DNA of 64,000 nucleotides, taken from contig JADGMX010000041.1 in assembly GCA_015234525.1 (NCBI GenBank), forward strand, positions 124,001-188,000, in the 5' to 3' direction. Positions 26,462 to 35,355 of the stretch are shown here, one piece after another. The translations under genes were made by a program, and so were the position numbers. The notes beneath the pieces are model-generated. The model had not been told where the DNA came from and ran no database searches. It saw only the letters and a list, made by a program, of their open reading frames with translations. Every line of letters begins with the position of its first letter. Within the stretch, counting starts at the first letter, position 1. The stretch comes from Flavobacterium sp. GTDB taxonomy: Bacteria; Bacteroidota; Bacteroidia; Flavobacteriales; Flavobacteriaceae.

Positions 26462-28408
26462 ATGAGCAGTTCGATAATAAAAGTCCTCATAAACAGCATT
26501 ACCGAAAGAAGGTTTAGGAATCTGGCCTATCTTCCGCGGTGGATTATCTTTTTGATCGATGTTCTAATCGTACTTTTTGCGAATATTATTACGTACTTCA
26601 TCATCTACAACCTGACGAAGTATTTTTATCACAACCTCAATTTACCGGTTCGATATGCGTTGATCATTTTTGTCAATGCGGTTTTCTTTATGTTTTACCG
26701 GACATATTCAGGCATTATCCGGCATTCGACTTTTATTGATGCAGTTAAGCTTTTGATATCGACTACCACGTCGTTTGTTACCTTGCTCGTGCTGAATTAT
26801 GCGTGGAATTTCTTTGTGGGCGATAAGCTTTATCTCACCACCGGACTTTTCATTTCGTATGTGATTTCGTTTTTGATGTTATTCCTTTTCAGAATTTTGG
26901 TCAAGCAGATATTTGAAAAGTATATCAATTCGCGCGGCAATATCAAACGAATAAATACGGTCATTTACGGCGCTGATGCCAATGCGATTTCGGTTGCCAA
27001 TGCGCTTCAAACAGAAGTTCCGGCGCGATTCAATCTAAAAGGGTTTATCGATAAATACCATCAAAACAGAACCTCAAAGCGAATTCTGAATCTCCCGATC
27101 GTGAATCAGAATAAGAAAATTCACGTGATTATGCGAGCGATGAAAGCTGAAGCTTTGATCATTGCAGAAAAAGGATTGACAAAAGAAGAAACCGTTGCCA
27201 TCGTCGAAGAATGTCTCGATTACAATTTAAAAGTGTATACCGTTCCGTTGATTACCGACTGGGAAGATCAGCAGCAGATTTCCAAAAAAGTCAAAAATTT
27301 CGAAATCAACGATTTGCTTGAAAGAAAACCGATCGTGCTTCATATGAATTCGATTTCCGCACAATTACGTGGAAAAACGGTATTGATAACCGGCGCCGCG
27401 GGATCGATTGGAAGTGAGATCACCAGACAAGTACTTTCATTCAAACCTAATCGCGTCATCATGCTCGATCAGGCTGAAACGCCGTTGCATCAGCTTTCAC
27501 TGGAAGTTTCAACCATCGCCAAAAGCGCCGAAATCAGCAGTGTTCTGTGTGACATCCGCAACAGTGAGGTTCTCGAACGCATTTTTAAAGCATACCAACC
27601 CGAGGTTGTTTACCACGCCGCTGCTTACAAACACGTGCCGCTGATGGAAGGAAACCCGTCGCAGGCGGTTTATACCAACATTCTGGGAACTAAAAATCTG
27701 GCGGATCTCTCAGTTAAATACGGTGTTGGCCGATTTGTGATGGTATCAACCGATAAGGCTGTGAATCCGAGCAATGTGATGGGCGCCAGCAAGCGAATTG
27801 CTGAAAAGTATGTCCAATCGCTTCAAGCCACTATTCAGGATCTTGAAGGTGCGCCGAACACAAAATTCATCACAACCCGATTTGGAAATGTCCTTGGTTC
27901 GAACGGATCAATCGTTCCTTTGTTTACCAAGCAAATCGAAGAAGGCGGACCGCTTACAATCACACATCCCGAGATTATCAGATATTTTATGACAATTCCC
28001 GAAGCGTGTCAGCTTGTTCTTGAAGCCGGAACGATGGGGAATGGTGGTGAGATATTTATTTTTGACATGGGCGAACCTGTAAAGATTATCGACCTTGCCA
28101 AAAAGATGATTCGCCTTGCCGGTTTTACTCCGGATAAAGAAATCGAGATCAAAATCATTGGCTTACGACCGGGTGAAAAGTTGTATGAGGAGTTGCTCAA
28201 TGATACTTCGAAAACACTGCCGACGCACAACGAACAAATTATGATTGCGCAGGATTCGATTGAAAATTATACGCAATTGAATACAGCGATCAAGGAGTTG
28301 ACCGAGAATGCAAAAATTTTAAGCAGTGAGGAAATTGTTGCACGAATGAAAAAAATTGTACCCGAATTTAAAAGCATGAACTCGGTTTTCGAGCATCTTG
28401 ACGGCTAA
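26462..28408 (+). CDS. PglF/WbpM-like membrane-bound UDP-GlcNAc 4,6-dehydratase
   Basis: This 648-residue protein has four N-terminal membrane helices (about 18-140), a CoA-binding-like Rossmann domain (about 160-280) and a cytoplasmic SDR domain with TGAAGSIGSE (310-319). In the active site, methionine M440 sits where most SDR enzymes have tyrosine, followed by K444 (VMGASKR). This Met/Lys arrangement is known for WbpM and PglF. The product would be UDP-4-keto-6-deoxy-GlcNAc, used by the PglE-like enzyme upstream. It ends just before the second Wza/Wzc pair. Confidence 0.92.
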   Translation: MSSSIIKVLINSITERRFRNLAYLPRWIIFLIDVLIVLFANIITYFIIYNLTKYFYHNLNLPVRYALIIFVNAVFFMFYRTYSGIIRHSTFIDAVKLLISTTTSFVTLLVLNYAWNFFVGDKLYLTTGLFISYVISFLMLFLFRILVKQIFEKYINSRGNIKRINTVIYGADANAISVANALQTEVPARFNLKGFIDKYHQNRTSKRILNLPIVNQNKKIHVIMRAMKAEALIIAEKGLTKEETVAIVEECLDYNLKVYTVPLITDWEDQQQISKKVKNFEINDLLERKPIVLHMNSISAQLRGKTVLITGAAGSIGSEITRQVLSFKPNRVIMLDQAETPLHQLSLEVSTIAKSAEISSVLCDIRNSEVLERIFKAYQPEVVYHAAAYKHVPLMEGNPSQAVYTNILGTKNLADLSVKYGVGRFVMVSTDKAVNPSNVMGASKRIAEKYVQSLQATIQDLEGAPNTKFITTRFGNVLGSNGSIVPLFTKQIEEGGPLTITHPEIIRYFMTIPEACQLVLEAGTMGNGGEIFIFDMGEPVKIIDLAKKMIRLAGFTPDKEIEIKIIGLRPGEKLYEELLNDTSKTLPTHNEQIMIAQDSIENYTQLNTAIKELTENAKILSSEEIVARMKKIVPEFKSMNSVFEHLDG

Positions 28409-28443
28409 TTTATCGGGGAACGTCTGCCTAACCGCAATAATGC

Positions 28444-28451
28444 TATATTTG
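28444..28451 (+). promoter_or_regulatory. -7 promoter element upstream of the second Wza-like gene
   Basis: TATATTTG matches TAnnTTTG, 17 bases before the ATG at 28469. No good -33 TTTG is present. It may allow the second export pair to be transcribed separately from the biosynthetic genes upstream. Confidence 0.5.
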
Positions 28452-28468
28452 TAGCGCAAAATATATAT

Positions 28469-29236
28469 ATGAAACTTACTTTCGCGAAGTACTTATTTAC
28501 CATCATCTTAGCAGTGATCTTTGTTTCCTGCAATTCAAGAAAAAACATCGCTTACTTACAGGACGTTGAAGCCTCAAAAAATGGATCGACGCAAAGTTTT
28601 GAGCCTACGATTCAACCGGATGATATGTTAAGCATTATCGTGTCGGCCGAAACACCCGAAGTAACTTTGCCATTCAACATTCCGATGATTCAGGGAAATT
28701 ATCAGGTTGGCAATAACCAGAACGGTATCAAAACGTACCTGGTTGATACCAATGGAAATATCGAATTTCCGGTGATCGGAACGGTAAAACTTGGCGGACT
28801 TACCAGAACCGAGGCAAATAATAAACTTGTCGCTGCCGTTTCTGAATATATCATCAATCCGTCGATCAACCTGCGAATCTTAAACTACAAAGTTTCTGTT
28901 TTAGGTGAAGTGGTCAGACCCGGAACATTCAATATCGAAAGCGAACGTCTGACCTTACTCGAAGCCTTAAGCCTTGCCGGCGATTTGACCATTTACGGAA
29001 AGCGTACCAATATTCTGGTGATTCGCGAGGCTGAAGGCAAACGGACTTATAACCGGATCGATATTACAAAGTCTGATTTTATGTCGTCTGAATTCTACTA
29101 TATGACGCAAAATGACGTTATCGTGGTCGAACCCAATCAAACCCGAATCAATTCGTCAGCCGTTGGGCCGAACATTCAAATTATATTTTCCGGAATTTCA
29201 CTCTTGATCACCATTGGTCTTTTAATTTTTAAATAA
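28469..29236 (+). CDS. Wza-like polysaccharide export lipoprotein (copy 2)
   Basis: This 255-residue OPX-family protein has a lipoprotein signal peptide ending in VIFVSC, with a predicted lipidated Cys21, followed by NSRKNIAYLQD, close to the TRNLTYLQD of the first copy. A Poly_export domain (about 45-130, with VDTNGNIEFPVIGTV) and a SLBB-like segment (about 135-205) follow, and a hydrophobic C-terminal helix (about 232-253) ends it. It should export polysaccharide across the outer membrane with the kinase that begins on its stop codon (TAATG). It belongs to the same family as the protein at 1514-2302 but is clearly diverged. Confidence 0.9.
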   Translation: MKLTFAKYLFTIILAVIFVSCNSRKNIAYLQDVEASKNGSTQSFEPTIQPDDMLSIIVSAETPEVTLPFNIPMIQGNYQVGNNQNGIKTYLVDTNGNIEFPVIGTVKLGGLTRTEANNKLVAAVSEYIINPSINLRILNYKVSVLGEVVRPGTFNIESERLTLLEALSLAGDLTIYGKRTNILVIREAEGKRTYNRIDITKSDFMSSEFYYMTQNDVIVVEPNQTRINSSAVGPNIQIIFSGISLLITIGLLIFK

Positions 29237-31602
29237 TGCAAGATCACCCTTCTTTTAACGAACATGCAAAAGATACAACTGACGATAGTTTTAGTATCCG
29301 CGAACAAGTAGACCAGTATCTTGTTCATTGGAAGTGGTTTTTACTTTCAGTCGTTGTTTGCTTAATCTTAGCAGGATTATATTTACGATACACGGTTCCG
29401 CAATACCGGGCGTCAGCAACCATGATGGTGAAAGACGAACGAAAAGGCGGATTACAATCTGAACTTTCAGCGCTTGGCGACCTGGCAACCATGTCTGGTG
29501 TAAAGAGCAACGTTGATAATGAAATCGAAGTGATCAAGTCGCGCTCGATCATGGAGCAAGCAGTCGAAAATCTTAATTTTACCGTTCAGTATTTTATTGA
29601 TGGCCGCGTAAAAAGCATTGAAGTCTATGACGACAAACCGGTGATTATCGATTATACCGATATAGAACCCGAATTTTATACATCGACGGCAAATTTTTCG
29701 ATTGAAGGTATTTCAAAATCAAAGTTTAAAATTGTTGATGCCAACAAAAAGGAACTTGGGCAATATGATTACGGATCAATCGTGAAAATGAAGAATTTCC
29801 GGATGGTTGTTGCGCTGAAGCCAAATATCAGCCCGGAATACTCACTTCGTGTATCGATTCGGAAATTTCGTGGCGTCGTTGCGCATTATAAGAACGCGCT
29901 TGGCATTTCAACGATTGGAAAGAATACAAGTGTGGTCGAGTTGACGATGCAGGATCCGATCAAAGAAAAGGCGGAAGATATTATTGATGAAGTGATCAAA
30001 GTCTATAACGACGACGCCATCAGCGATAAGAATGCAATTTCCGAAAGTACTCAGAGGTTTATCATGAACCGACTTGACGCGATTAGTAAGGAACTCGGCG
30101 ATGTCGAGCAGAGTGCCGAAACTTTCAAGAAGGAGAATCAGCTGACTGATATCACCTCTGAAGCCGGTGTTTATTTACAAAACTCCGTTGCTTTTGAACG
30201 CGAATTGATCGAAACTGAAACCCAACTGCGAATTATTCAATCGATGATGCAGTTTATGGAAACCTCAAGCGCCGATGATCTTATCCCCGCGAATATTGTT
30301 CCGAACGATCGACCGTCATCTGAACTTATCGCTGAACACAATCAATTGCTTCTCGAGAAAAATCGCTATAGCGTTTCAGCTACTCCCCAAAACTCAGTTA
30401 TAAAAAATACTGATGCGCGACTGAAGGAGCTTCGGTCAAGTATTAATGAGAGCCTTAGCCGTGTGAACGCATCGCTTAGAATCAGAAAGGCCGATCTTGA
30501 GAAGCAAGGAAATCTGGTTCGCGGACAGATTTCGAGAATTCCATCGCAAGAGCGTCAATTCCGAAGCATCGGACGTCAGCAACAAATTAAGGAATCGCTT
30601 TATCTTTACCTGTTACAAAAACGTGAAGAAATTGCGATATCGCTTGCCGTTAAAGCTCCGAACGCAAAAGTTATCGATCCGGCAATGTCGTCGAACTCGC
30701 CGGTTTCACCAAAAGGAAGAATCATTTATCTGGCGGCTTTTGTCATCGGACTTGCTATTCCGTTTCTGATCATTTACCTGATTCAACTCCTTGATACTAA
30801 AATTAAAACGCGTAATGATGTTGAGGCAAAAGTGTCGATTCCGTTTCTTGGTGATATTCCCAAATCTGAATCAGTTGACGAAATTATCAACATCAACAGT
30901 CGCTCGAGTACTGCTGAAGCAATCCGGATTGTTCGAACCAACCTCGAGTTTATGCTTGGTGGCGTGCAGGAAGGTCGGGCTAAGACCATTTTCGTAACCT
31001 CGACATTGCCAAAAGAAGGAAAGACGTTTGTGGCTGTCAATCTTGCAACAACCATAGCGCTTTCAAATAAAAAAGTTCTTTTGATCGGACTTGATGTACG
31101 AAATCCGAAGATCGATCATTATATGGCGTTGCCGGCAAACGGACTTACCAATTATATCGCTCAAAATGGCGGAAACATTCGGGATTATATCATGAAGATG
31201 GATAATTTTGAGAATTTGTATGTCCTGCCTTCGGGTGTGGTTCCGCCGAACCCGGTTGAACTTTTAATGAATCAGAAGGTTGATTCGATGTTCGAGGAAT
31301 TGAAAAATGAATTTGAATATATCATCGTTGATACCGCTCCGGTAAGCGTGGTTACGGATACGTTGTTGATTGCGAAAAACGCGGATGCCTTTATCTTCGT
31401 AATGCGTGCCAACTATCTTGATAAACGTATGTTGCGAGTCAGTGAGTCGTTCTATCGCGAGAAGAAATTGCCGAACATGTCGGTTGTTTTGAACGATACC
31501 ATCTGGAAAACCAGTTTCGGTTATGGCTACGGCTATGGCTACGGTTATAATCAGGAAGTCGAGAAAAAACCCTGGTATAAACGACTTTTTTCTAAGTCGT
31601 AA
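29236..31602 (+). CDS. Wzc-like polysaccharide co-polymerase and tyrosine autokinase (copy 2)
   Basis: This 788-residue protein has TM1 (about 32-50), a long periplasmic Wzz/GNVR region with coiled-coil stretches, TM2 (about 495-515), and a BY-kinase domain. Walker A is at about 590-597 (PKEGKT), Walker A' is LIGLDVRNPK and Walker B is IIVDTAPV. The tail has five Gly-Tyr units (762-771). It differs from copy 1 in the Walker A region and in having one tyrosine cluster only. It should control length and export of a polysaccharide together with the preceding OPX protein. It ends one base from the convergent CpsB/YwqE-type phosphatase gene, whose product may dephosphorylate it. Confidence 0.92.
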   Translation: MQDHPSFNEHAKDTTDDSFSIREQVDQYLVHWKWFLLSVVVCLILAGLYLRYTVPQYRASATMMVKDERKGGLQSELSALGDLATMSGVKSNVDNEIEVIKSRSIMEQAVENLNFTVQYFIDGRVKSIEVYDDKPVIIDYTDIEPEFYTSTANFSIEGISKSKFKIVDANKKELGQYDYGSIVKMKNFRMVVALKPNISPEYSLRVSIRKFRGVVAHYKNALGISTIGKNTSVVELTMQDPIKEKAEDIIDEVIKVYNDDAISDKNAISESTQRFIMNRLDAISKELGDVEQSAETFKKENQLTDITSEAGVYLQNSVAFERELIETETQLRIIQSMMQFMETSSADDLIPANIVPNDRPSSELIAEHNQLLLEKNRYSVSATPQNSVIKNTDARLKELRSSINESLSRVNASLRIRKADLEKQGNLVRGQISRIPSQERQFRSIGRQQQIKESLYLYLLQKREEIAISLAVKAPNAKVIDPAMSSNSPVSPKGRIIYLAAFVIGLAIPFLIIYLIQLLDTKIKTRNDVEAKVSIPFLGDIPKSESVDEIININSRSSTAEAIRIVRTNLEFMLGGVQEGRAKTIFVTSTLPKEGKTFVAVNLATTIALSNKKVLLIGLDVRNPKIDHYMALPANGLTNYIAQNGGNIRDYIMKMDNFENLYVLPSGVVPPNPVELLMNQKVDSMFEELKNEFEYIIVDTAPVSVVTDTLLIAKNADAFIFVMRANYLDKRMLRVSESFYREKKLPNMSVVLNDTIWKTSFGYGYGYGYGYNQEVEKKPWYKRLFSKS
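31519..31548 (+). repeat. Gly-Tyr codon repeat in the Wzc-2 tail
   Basis: Ten codons alternate Gly and Tyr, forming an imperfect 6-bp repeat like that at 4661-4705. The number of units differs between the two kinases (five versus seven and a half). Confidence 0.8.
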
Positions 31603-31603
31603 G

Positions 31604-32329
31604 TCACTGGAAATATAAGTTATTTTGCATCGCGTCTCTCAGGGGCGCGTTGTCTTTTATAAGAAGTTTTGACGAAAGCGCTTCAATGTGTTTGTGATGG
31701 TGCACGTCTGAACCCACAAAATTAATCATGCCGCTTTTTAGAAGTTGTTCGGCACATTCGGTCACTTTTTTTCCGTAGTAACCCGTGCACGATAGCAAGT
31801 TGAGCTGAAACTGACAACCTGCATTTTTAAGTTTCGTAAACTCTGATAACTTATTGTGATAAAATGAATAGCGTTCCGGATGAGCCAAAACCGGAACATA
31901 TCCCGCAATTTGCAAGTCAAATATAAAGTCGTATAGTTGAATTGGCGGACTCAGGTATGACATCTCAATTAGAACTTCATTATTTTTAAGGGTTAGCAGA
32001 TTTCCCTCGTGTACATGCGACAAAAAGTTACTGTCGAGCATGTATTCAGCCGCAACGCGAATTTCGTATTTCTCCGCCAGACCCGCTTTGGTATTATTAA
32101 GTACGGACTCAATGATTGAGCGGTTATTGTCATAAACATTATGAATGATATGCGGCGTGGTAATGAAGTTCCCAATACCCAATTCGGTTAGTTTTTTTAA
32201 TAAAGATGCGGTATGCTCAAGGTTTTTGGCACCATCGTCGATTCCGGGTAATAAATGCGAATGAATGTCAACGAAGTTCGGCGGAATAAGATCAGCTAAA
32301 AACGTTTTTTTCGAAAAGTGGAAAATCAA
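31604..32329 (-). CDS. CpsB/YwqE-type tyrosine-protein phosphatase (PHP family)
   Basis: This 241-residue metal-dependent phosphatase has the HxH metal motif at H23/H25 in VDIHSHLLPGIDDGA, then TTPH, AAEYMLD, VLAHPERY and GSDVHHHKH, the PHP-family order of CpsB and YwqE. These remove phosphate from the tyrosine tails of capsular polysaccharide kinases. No ATG occurs before the HxH motif, and TTG at 32327-32329 gives the expected length, so a TTG start is proposed. It is on the opposite strand to both kinase genes and ends one base from the second, so it is expressed from its own promoter in the 116-bp gap before wzm. A weak -7-like TAACTTTA lies at 32348-32355 on the minus strand. Confidence 0.9.
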   Translation of the reverse strand: MIFHFSKKTFLADLIPPNFVDIHSHLLPGIDDGAKNLEHTASLLKKLTELGIGNFITTPHIIHNVYDNNRSIIESVLNNTKAGLAEKYEIRVAAEYMLDSNFLSHVHEGNLLTLKNNEVLIEMSYLSPPIQLYDFIFDLQIAGYVPVLAHPERYSFYHNKLSEFTKLKNAGCQFQLNLLSCTGYYGKKVTECAEQLLKSGMINFVGSDVHHHKHIEALSSKLLIKDNAPLRDAMQNNLYFQ

Positions 32330-32415
32330 GGTCGTAGGTTTAGAATGTAAAGTTATGTATTTTGTTTGTTGTTTGACTTTTAGAGGCTTTCATTATGGTC
32401 GCATCTTGTTTTTTG

Positions 32416-32423
32416 TATATTTG
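32416..32423 (+). promoter_or_regulatory. -7 promoter element upstream of the ABC exporter genes (block B)
   Basis: TATATTTG matches TAnnTTTG, 22 bases before the ATG at 32446, in the divergent gap between the phosphatase and the ABC permease. No TTTG is seen at the ideal -33 distance. It is the likely start of the block B transcript. Confidence 0.55.
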
Positions 32424-32445
32424 CAGCGCATCGAAATTTCGATAA

Positions 32446-33327
32446 ATGGAGCAAACAAAGCAAAGTAATCAAACTACAGACTGGGATCTGATCATCAAAG
32501 GAAGAACGTCGCTGTTTGATCTTCGTTTTCACGATTTATGGCGATACAGGGATTTGCTCGTTATGTTTGTCAAACGCGATTTCGTAAGTTTCTACAAACA
32601 AACCATTCTCGGTCCGCTTTGGTTTTTTATCCAACCGATATTCACTACGATCGTTTTCACATTTGTCTTTGGAAAATTGGCCGGCATCAGCACCGATGGT
32701 CTTCCTCAGTTTTTATTTTTTCTATCCGGAATCACCGCATGGAATTATTTTGCCGATTGCCTCAATAAAACAAGTACCGTTTTTCGGGACAACGCCAATA
32801 TATTCGGCAAGGTTTATTTTCCACGATTAATCATGCCTCTAAGCATCGTTGTTAGTAACTTGGTGCGTTTCGGTGTGCAATTTCTGTTGCTATTGGTGAT
32901 GATGGTTTACTTTTGGATGAATCCCGGACAAGGCTCATTTGAAGTTACCACAGGCATTTTAATATTACCGGTACTTATTGTTTTAATGGCATTACTCGGA
33001 CTCGGAATTGGACTGATCATTACGGCTATGACAACCAAATATCGCGACTTGACCTTTCTGGTAACATTCGGCGTTCAGCTGTTGATGTATGGTACGACCG
33101 TCATTTATCCGCTTAGCGAAGCCAAAAATAAATATCCTGATTTTGCATGGCTGATTGAACTCAACCCAATGACCGGGATTATAGAAGCATTCAGATATGC
33201 CTTACTTGGCAAAGGCGAATTCACATCGTCAAGTTTAGGATATTCAGCCTTATGCACCATTGTATTGTTAACCGCCGGAATCTTGATCTTTAACAAGACT
33301 GAGAAAAATTTTGTAGATACTATTTAA
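32446..33327 (+). CDS. Wzm-like ABC-2 polysaccharide exporter permease
   Basis: This 293-residue protein fits the ABC-2 family. A cytoplasmic N-terminus contains DLRFHDLWRYRDLLVMFVKRDFVSFYKQTILGP, the conserved amphipathic region of polysaccharide exporters. About six membrane segments follow, with an LNPMTGIIEAFRYALLG periplasmic segment before the last one. With the ATPase encoded by the next gene it would export a completed lipid-linked polysaccharide across the inner membrane without Wzy polymerisation. The stop overlaps the next start in TAATG. It is the first gene of block B. Confidence 0.93.
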   Translation: MEQTKQSNQTTDWDLIIKGRTSLFDLRFHDLWRYRDLLVMFVKRDFVSFYKQTILGPLWFFIQPIFTTIVFTFVFGKLAGISTDGLPQFLFFLSGITAWNYFADCLNKTSTVFRDNANIFGKVYFPRLIMPLSIVVSNLVRFGVQFLLLLVMMVYFWMNPGQGSFEVTTGILILPVLIVLMALLGLGIGLIITAMTTKYRDLTFLVTFGVQLLMYGTTVIYPLSEAKNKYPDFAWLIELNPMTGIIEAFRYALLGKGEFTSSSLGYSALCTIVLLTAGILIFNKTEKNFVDTI

Positions 33328-34613
33328 TGGATGCACCAGTAATTATCAAAATTGAAGATGTTTCAAAAGCTTATCAAATAGGGCAGATTGGGACAGGTAC
33401 ATTGTCTCGTGACCTTGAGCGCTTTTGGACGACAAAAATCCGCGGAAAAGAAGATCCATTCCTAAAAATAGGAGAGGCTAACGACCGATCTGTAAAAGGG
33501 ACAAGCGATATTGTTTGGTCTTTAAAAGATTTGAATTTCGAGATTCGACAAGGAGAAGCTGTCGGGATTATCGGAAAGAACGGCGCGGGTAAGAGTACGT
33601 TGCTAAAATTACTCTCTCGGGTTACAGGTCCGACAACAGGTCAAATTAAAGTTAAGGGAAGAATTGCCAGTCTGCTTGAAGTTGGTACCGGTTTTCATCC
33701 TGAACTTAGCGGTCGCGAGAATATTTATCTTAACGGCGCGATTCTCGGCATGCGAAAAAGGGAAATCACTCGCAAACTTGATGAAATAATCGATTTTTCA
33801 GGCGTCGAGCGATATATTGACACTCCGGTGAAAAGGTATTCATCCGGAATGTACGTTCGCTTGGCATTTGCTGTTGCGGCGCATCTTGAGAGCGAAATAT
33901 TGATTGTCGATGAGGTGCTAGCCGTTGGTGATGCCGAGTTTCAAAAAAAATGTCTCGGAAAAATGGGCGATATCTCAAAAGGCGAAGGCCGAACTGTTTT
34001 ATTTGTGAGTCATAATATGGCCGCGGTGCAAAATCTTTGTTCAAAAGGATTGGTGATGGTTAACGGGCGCCTGGAGTATACGGGCGACGTCGTAAAAAGC
34101 GTCGAGTATTATCTGCAAAATTCCACTAAAGTTTCGGATGATGATCTGAGCAAGCGTACAGACCGAAAAGGAGCCGGGAATTTTATGATCAGCTCAATTA
34201 AAAAAATAAACCGGCAAGGGTTAGAAAGTGACGTATTTTTAAACGGCGATAGTATTTTCTTTGAAATTGAGGTTTCTAATAAGAATCGACAACCCGTAAG
34301 CGATCTCCGCATTGACTTTGGACTAAACGACTATAGTGAAACTCGGATTTCTTGGTTTAGCACTTCTCTTTTCACAGGAAAACATAGTTTTGAGCGTGAC
34401 TCCATAATTAAAATTACGATGGAAATTCCGAATCTTCCACTATCTGCCGGCAGCTATTCGCTAACTTCTAATTTGATTGTGGATGGTCAAAATGAAGATT
34501 GGGTGCCAAACGCGACCAGGTTTGAGGTTGAAAATGGAGATTTTTTCAAAAGCGGAAAACTCATCGCATCAAAACAAGGCAATTTGCTAATCGATCATAA
34601 ATTCCGATCATGA
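33327..34613 (+). CDS. Wzt-like ABC polysaccharide exporter ATPase with C-terminal glycan-binding domain
   Basis: This 428-residue protein has an N-terminal ABC ATPase (about 1-250) with Walker A GKNGAGKST at 83-91, signature RYSSGMYVRLAF and Walker B ILIVDEVLAVGD. A beta-rich C-terminal domain (about 265-425) follows. The C-terminal domain matches in position and size the Wzt carbohydrate-binding domain, which recognises the modified non-reducing end of some O-antigens before export. The next gene, a methyltransferase, overlaps it by 4 bp, suggesting that the enzyme makes the cap that this domain reads. Confidence 0.93.
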   Translation: MDAPVIIKIEDVSKAYQIGQIGTGTLSRDLERFWTTKIRGKEDPFLKIGEANDRSVKGTSDIVWSLKDLNFEIRQGEAVGIIGKNGAGKSTLLKLLSRVTGPTTGQIKVKGRIASLLEVGTGFHPELSGRENIYLNGAILGMRKREITRKLDEIIDFSGVERYIDTPVKRYSSGMYVRLAFAVAAHLESEILIVDEVLAVGDAEFQKKCLGKMGDISKGEGRTVLFVSHNMAAVQNLCSKGLVMVNGRLEYTGDVVKSVEYYLQNSTKVSDDDLSKRTDRKGAGNFMISSIKKINRQGLESDVFLNGDSIFFEIEVSNKNRQPVSDLRIDFGLNDYSETRISWFSTSLFTGKHSFERDSIIKITMEIPNLPLSAGSYSLTSNLIVDGQNEDWVPNATRFEVENGDFFKSGKLIASKQGNLLIDHKFRS

Positions 34614-35338
34614 TATCAAAATTTAGAAAATTTTTCAAAGGTGCAAACCAAAGCAGCCGGGAACTGTTGCACAATAGTAAAAAGTCAGATGATATTTATG
34701 CGATGGCAATATTGCAGCCACTATTAAATAATCAGCCATATCTTCCATTCAATGGTGGTGCTTTACGACCAATTTGTATCGCGTATATTCTGAATGAAAT
34801 TATCATCAACAATCGAAAAACAATACTCGAATTCGGCTGCGGACTATCGACAATTATGATGGCCAGAATGCTGAAAAGGAATAATATTTCAGCAACAATT
34901 CACAGTGTCGAACACAATAGCACTTGGGCGGGAATTGTCCAAAACTACCTTGATCAGGAAGGATTACAAAACTTTGTTACGCTAATTCACACAGATCTGG
35001 TTCCCTTTGAAACACCAGTAGGAACTGTAAATGGCTACGATATTTCTAAAGTTAAGACCGAGGTTAACGGAAAGCGCTTTGATTTGATTATCGTTGATGG
35101 GCCGCCGGCTTATTTAAAAACCACACGACATTCAAGATTTCCGGTGCTTTTAAACATTAATAGTTTCGTCAGCGACGATTTCTGCGTAATATTGGATGAT
35201 GTAAATCGTGAAGGCGAGCAAACAATCATTAATCACGTTAGGGAAAATAATAAAGGGTTGAAATATAGTACGCTAAGTAAGACAATGGGCATTTTTAAGA
35301 AACACGAAAGTTTTAATCCGTTGCCGATACATTACTGA
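34610..35338 (+). CDS. Class I SAM-dependent methyltransferase
   Basis: This 242-residue protein has the SAM-binding motif I at 73-78 (LEFGCG, followed by LST), VEHN at the end of the second strand and DLIIVDGPPA in the motif IV position. A N-terminal helical segment of about 60 residues precedes the fold. The target is not known. Its start is translationally coupled to the Wzt-like gene (ATGA), so it may methylate the terminal sugar of the exported chain. It is not of the FkbM family, unlike the methyltransferase at 50483-51412. Confidence 0.8.
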   Translation: MISKFRKFFKGANQSSRELLHNSKKSDDIYAMAILQPLLNNQPYLPFNGGALRPICIAYILNEIIINNRKTILEFGCGLSTIMMARMLKRNNISATIHSVEHNSTWAGIVQNYLDQEGLQNFVTLIHTDLVPFETPVGTVNGYDISKVKTEVNGKRFDLIIVDGPPAYLKTTRHSRFPVLLNINSFVSDDFCVILDDVNREGEQTIINHVRENNKGLKYSTLSKTMGIFKKHESFNPLPIHY

Positions 35339-35355
35339 GAAAATCAAAAGGTGTT

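Noticed and set aside
31616..31650. Possible terminator hairpin between wzc-2 and the phosphatase gene
   Set aside because: CGCG repeats around GGGGCGCG are short, lie in the phosphatase coding sequence and lack a T-run, so they do not support a terminator.
32446..34613. ABC genes as a drug exporter
   Set aside because: The ABC-2 permease pattern, the Wzt signature and the C-terminal extension all fit polysaccharide export, and the neighbours are glycan genes.
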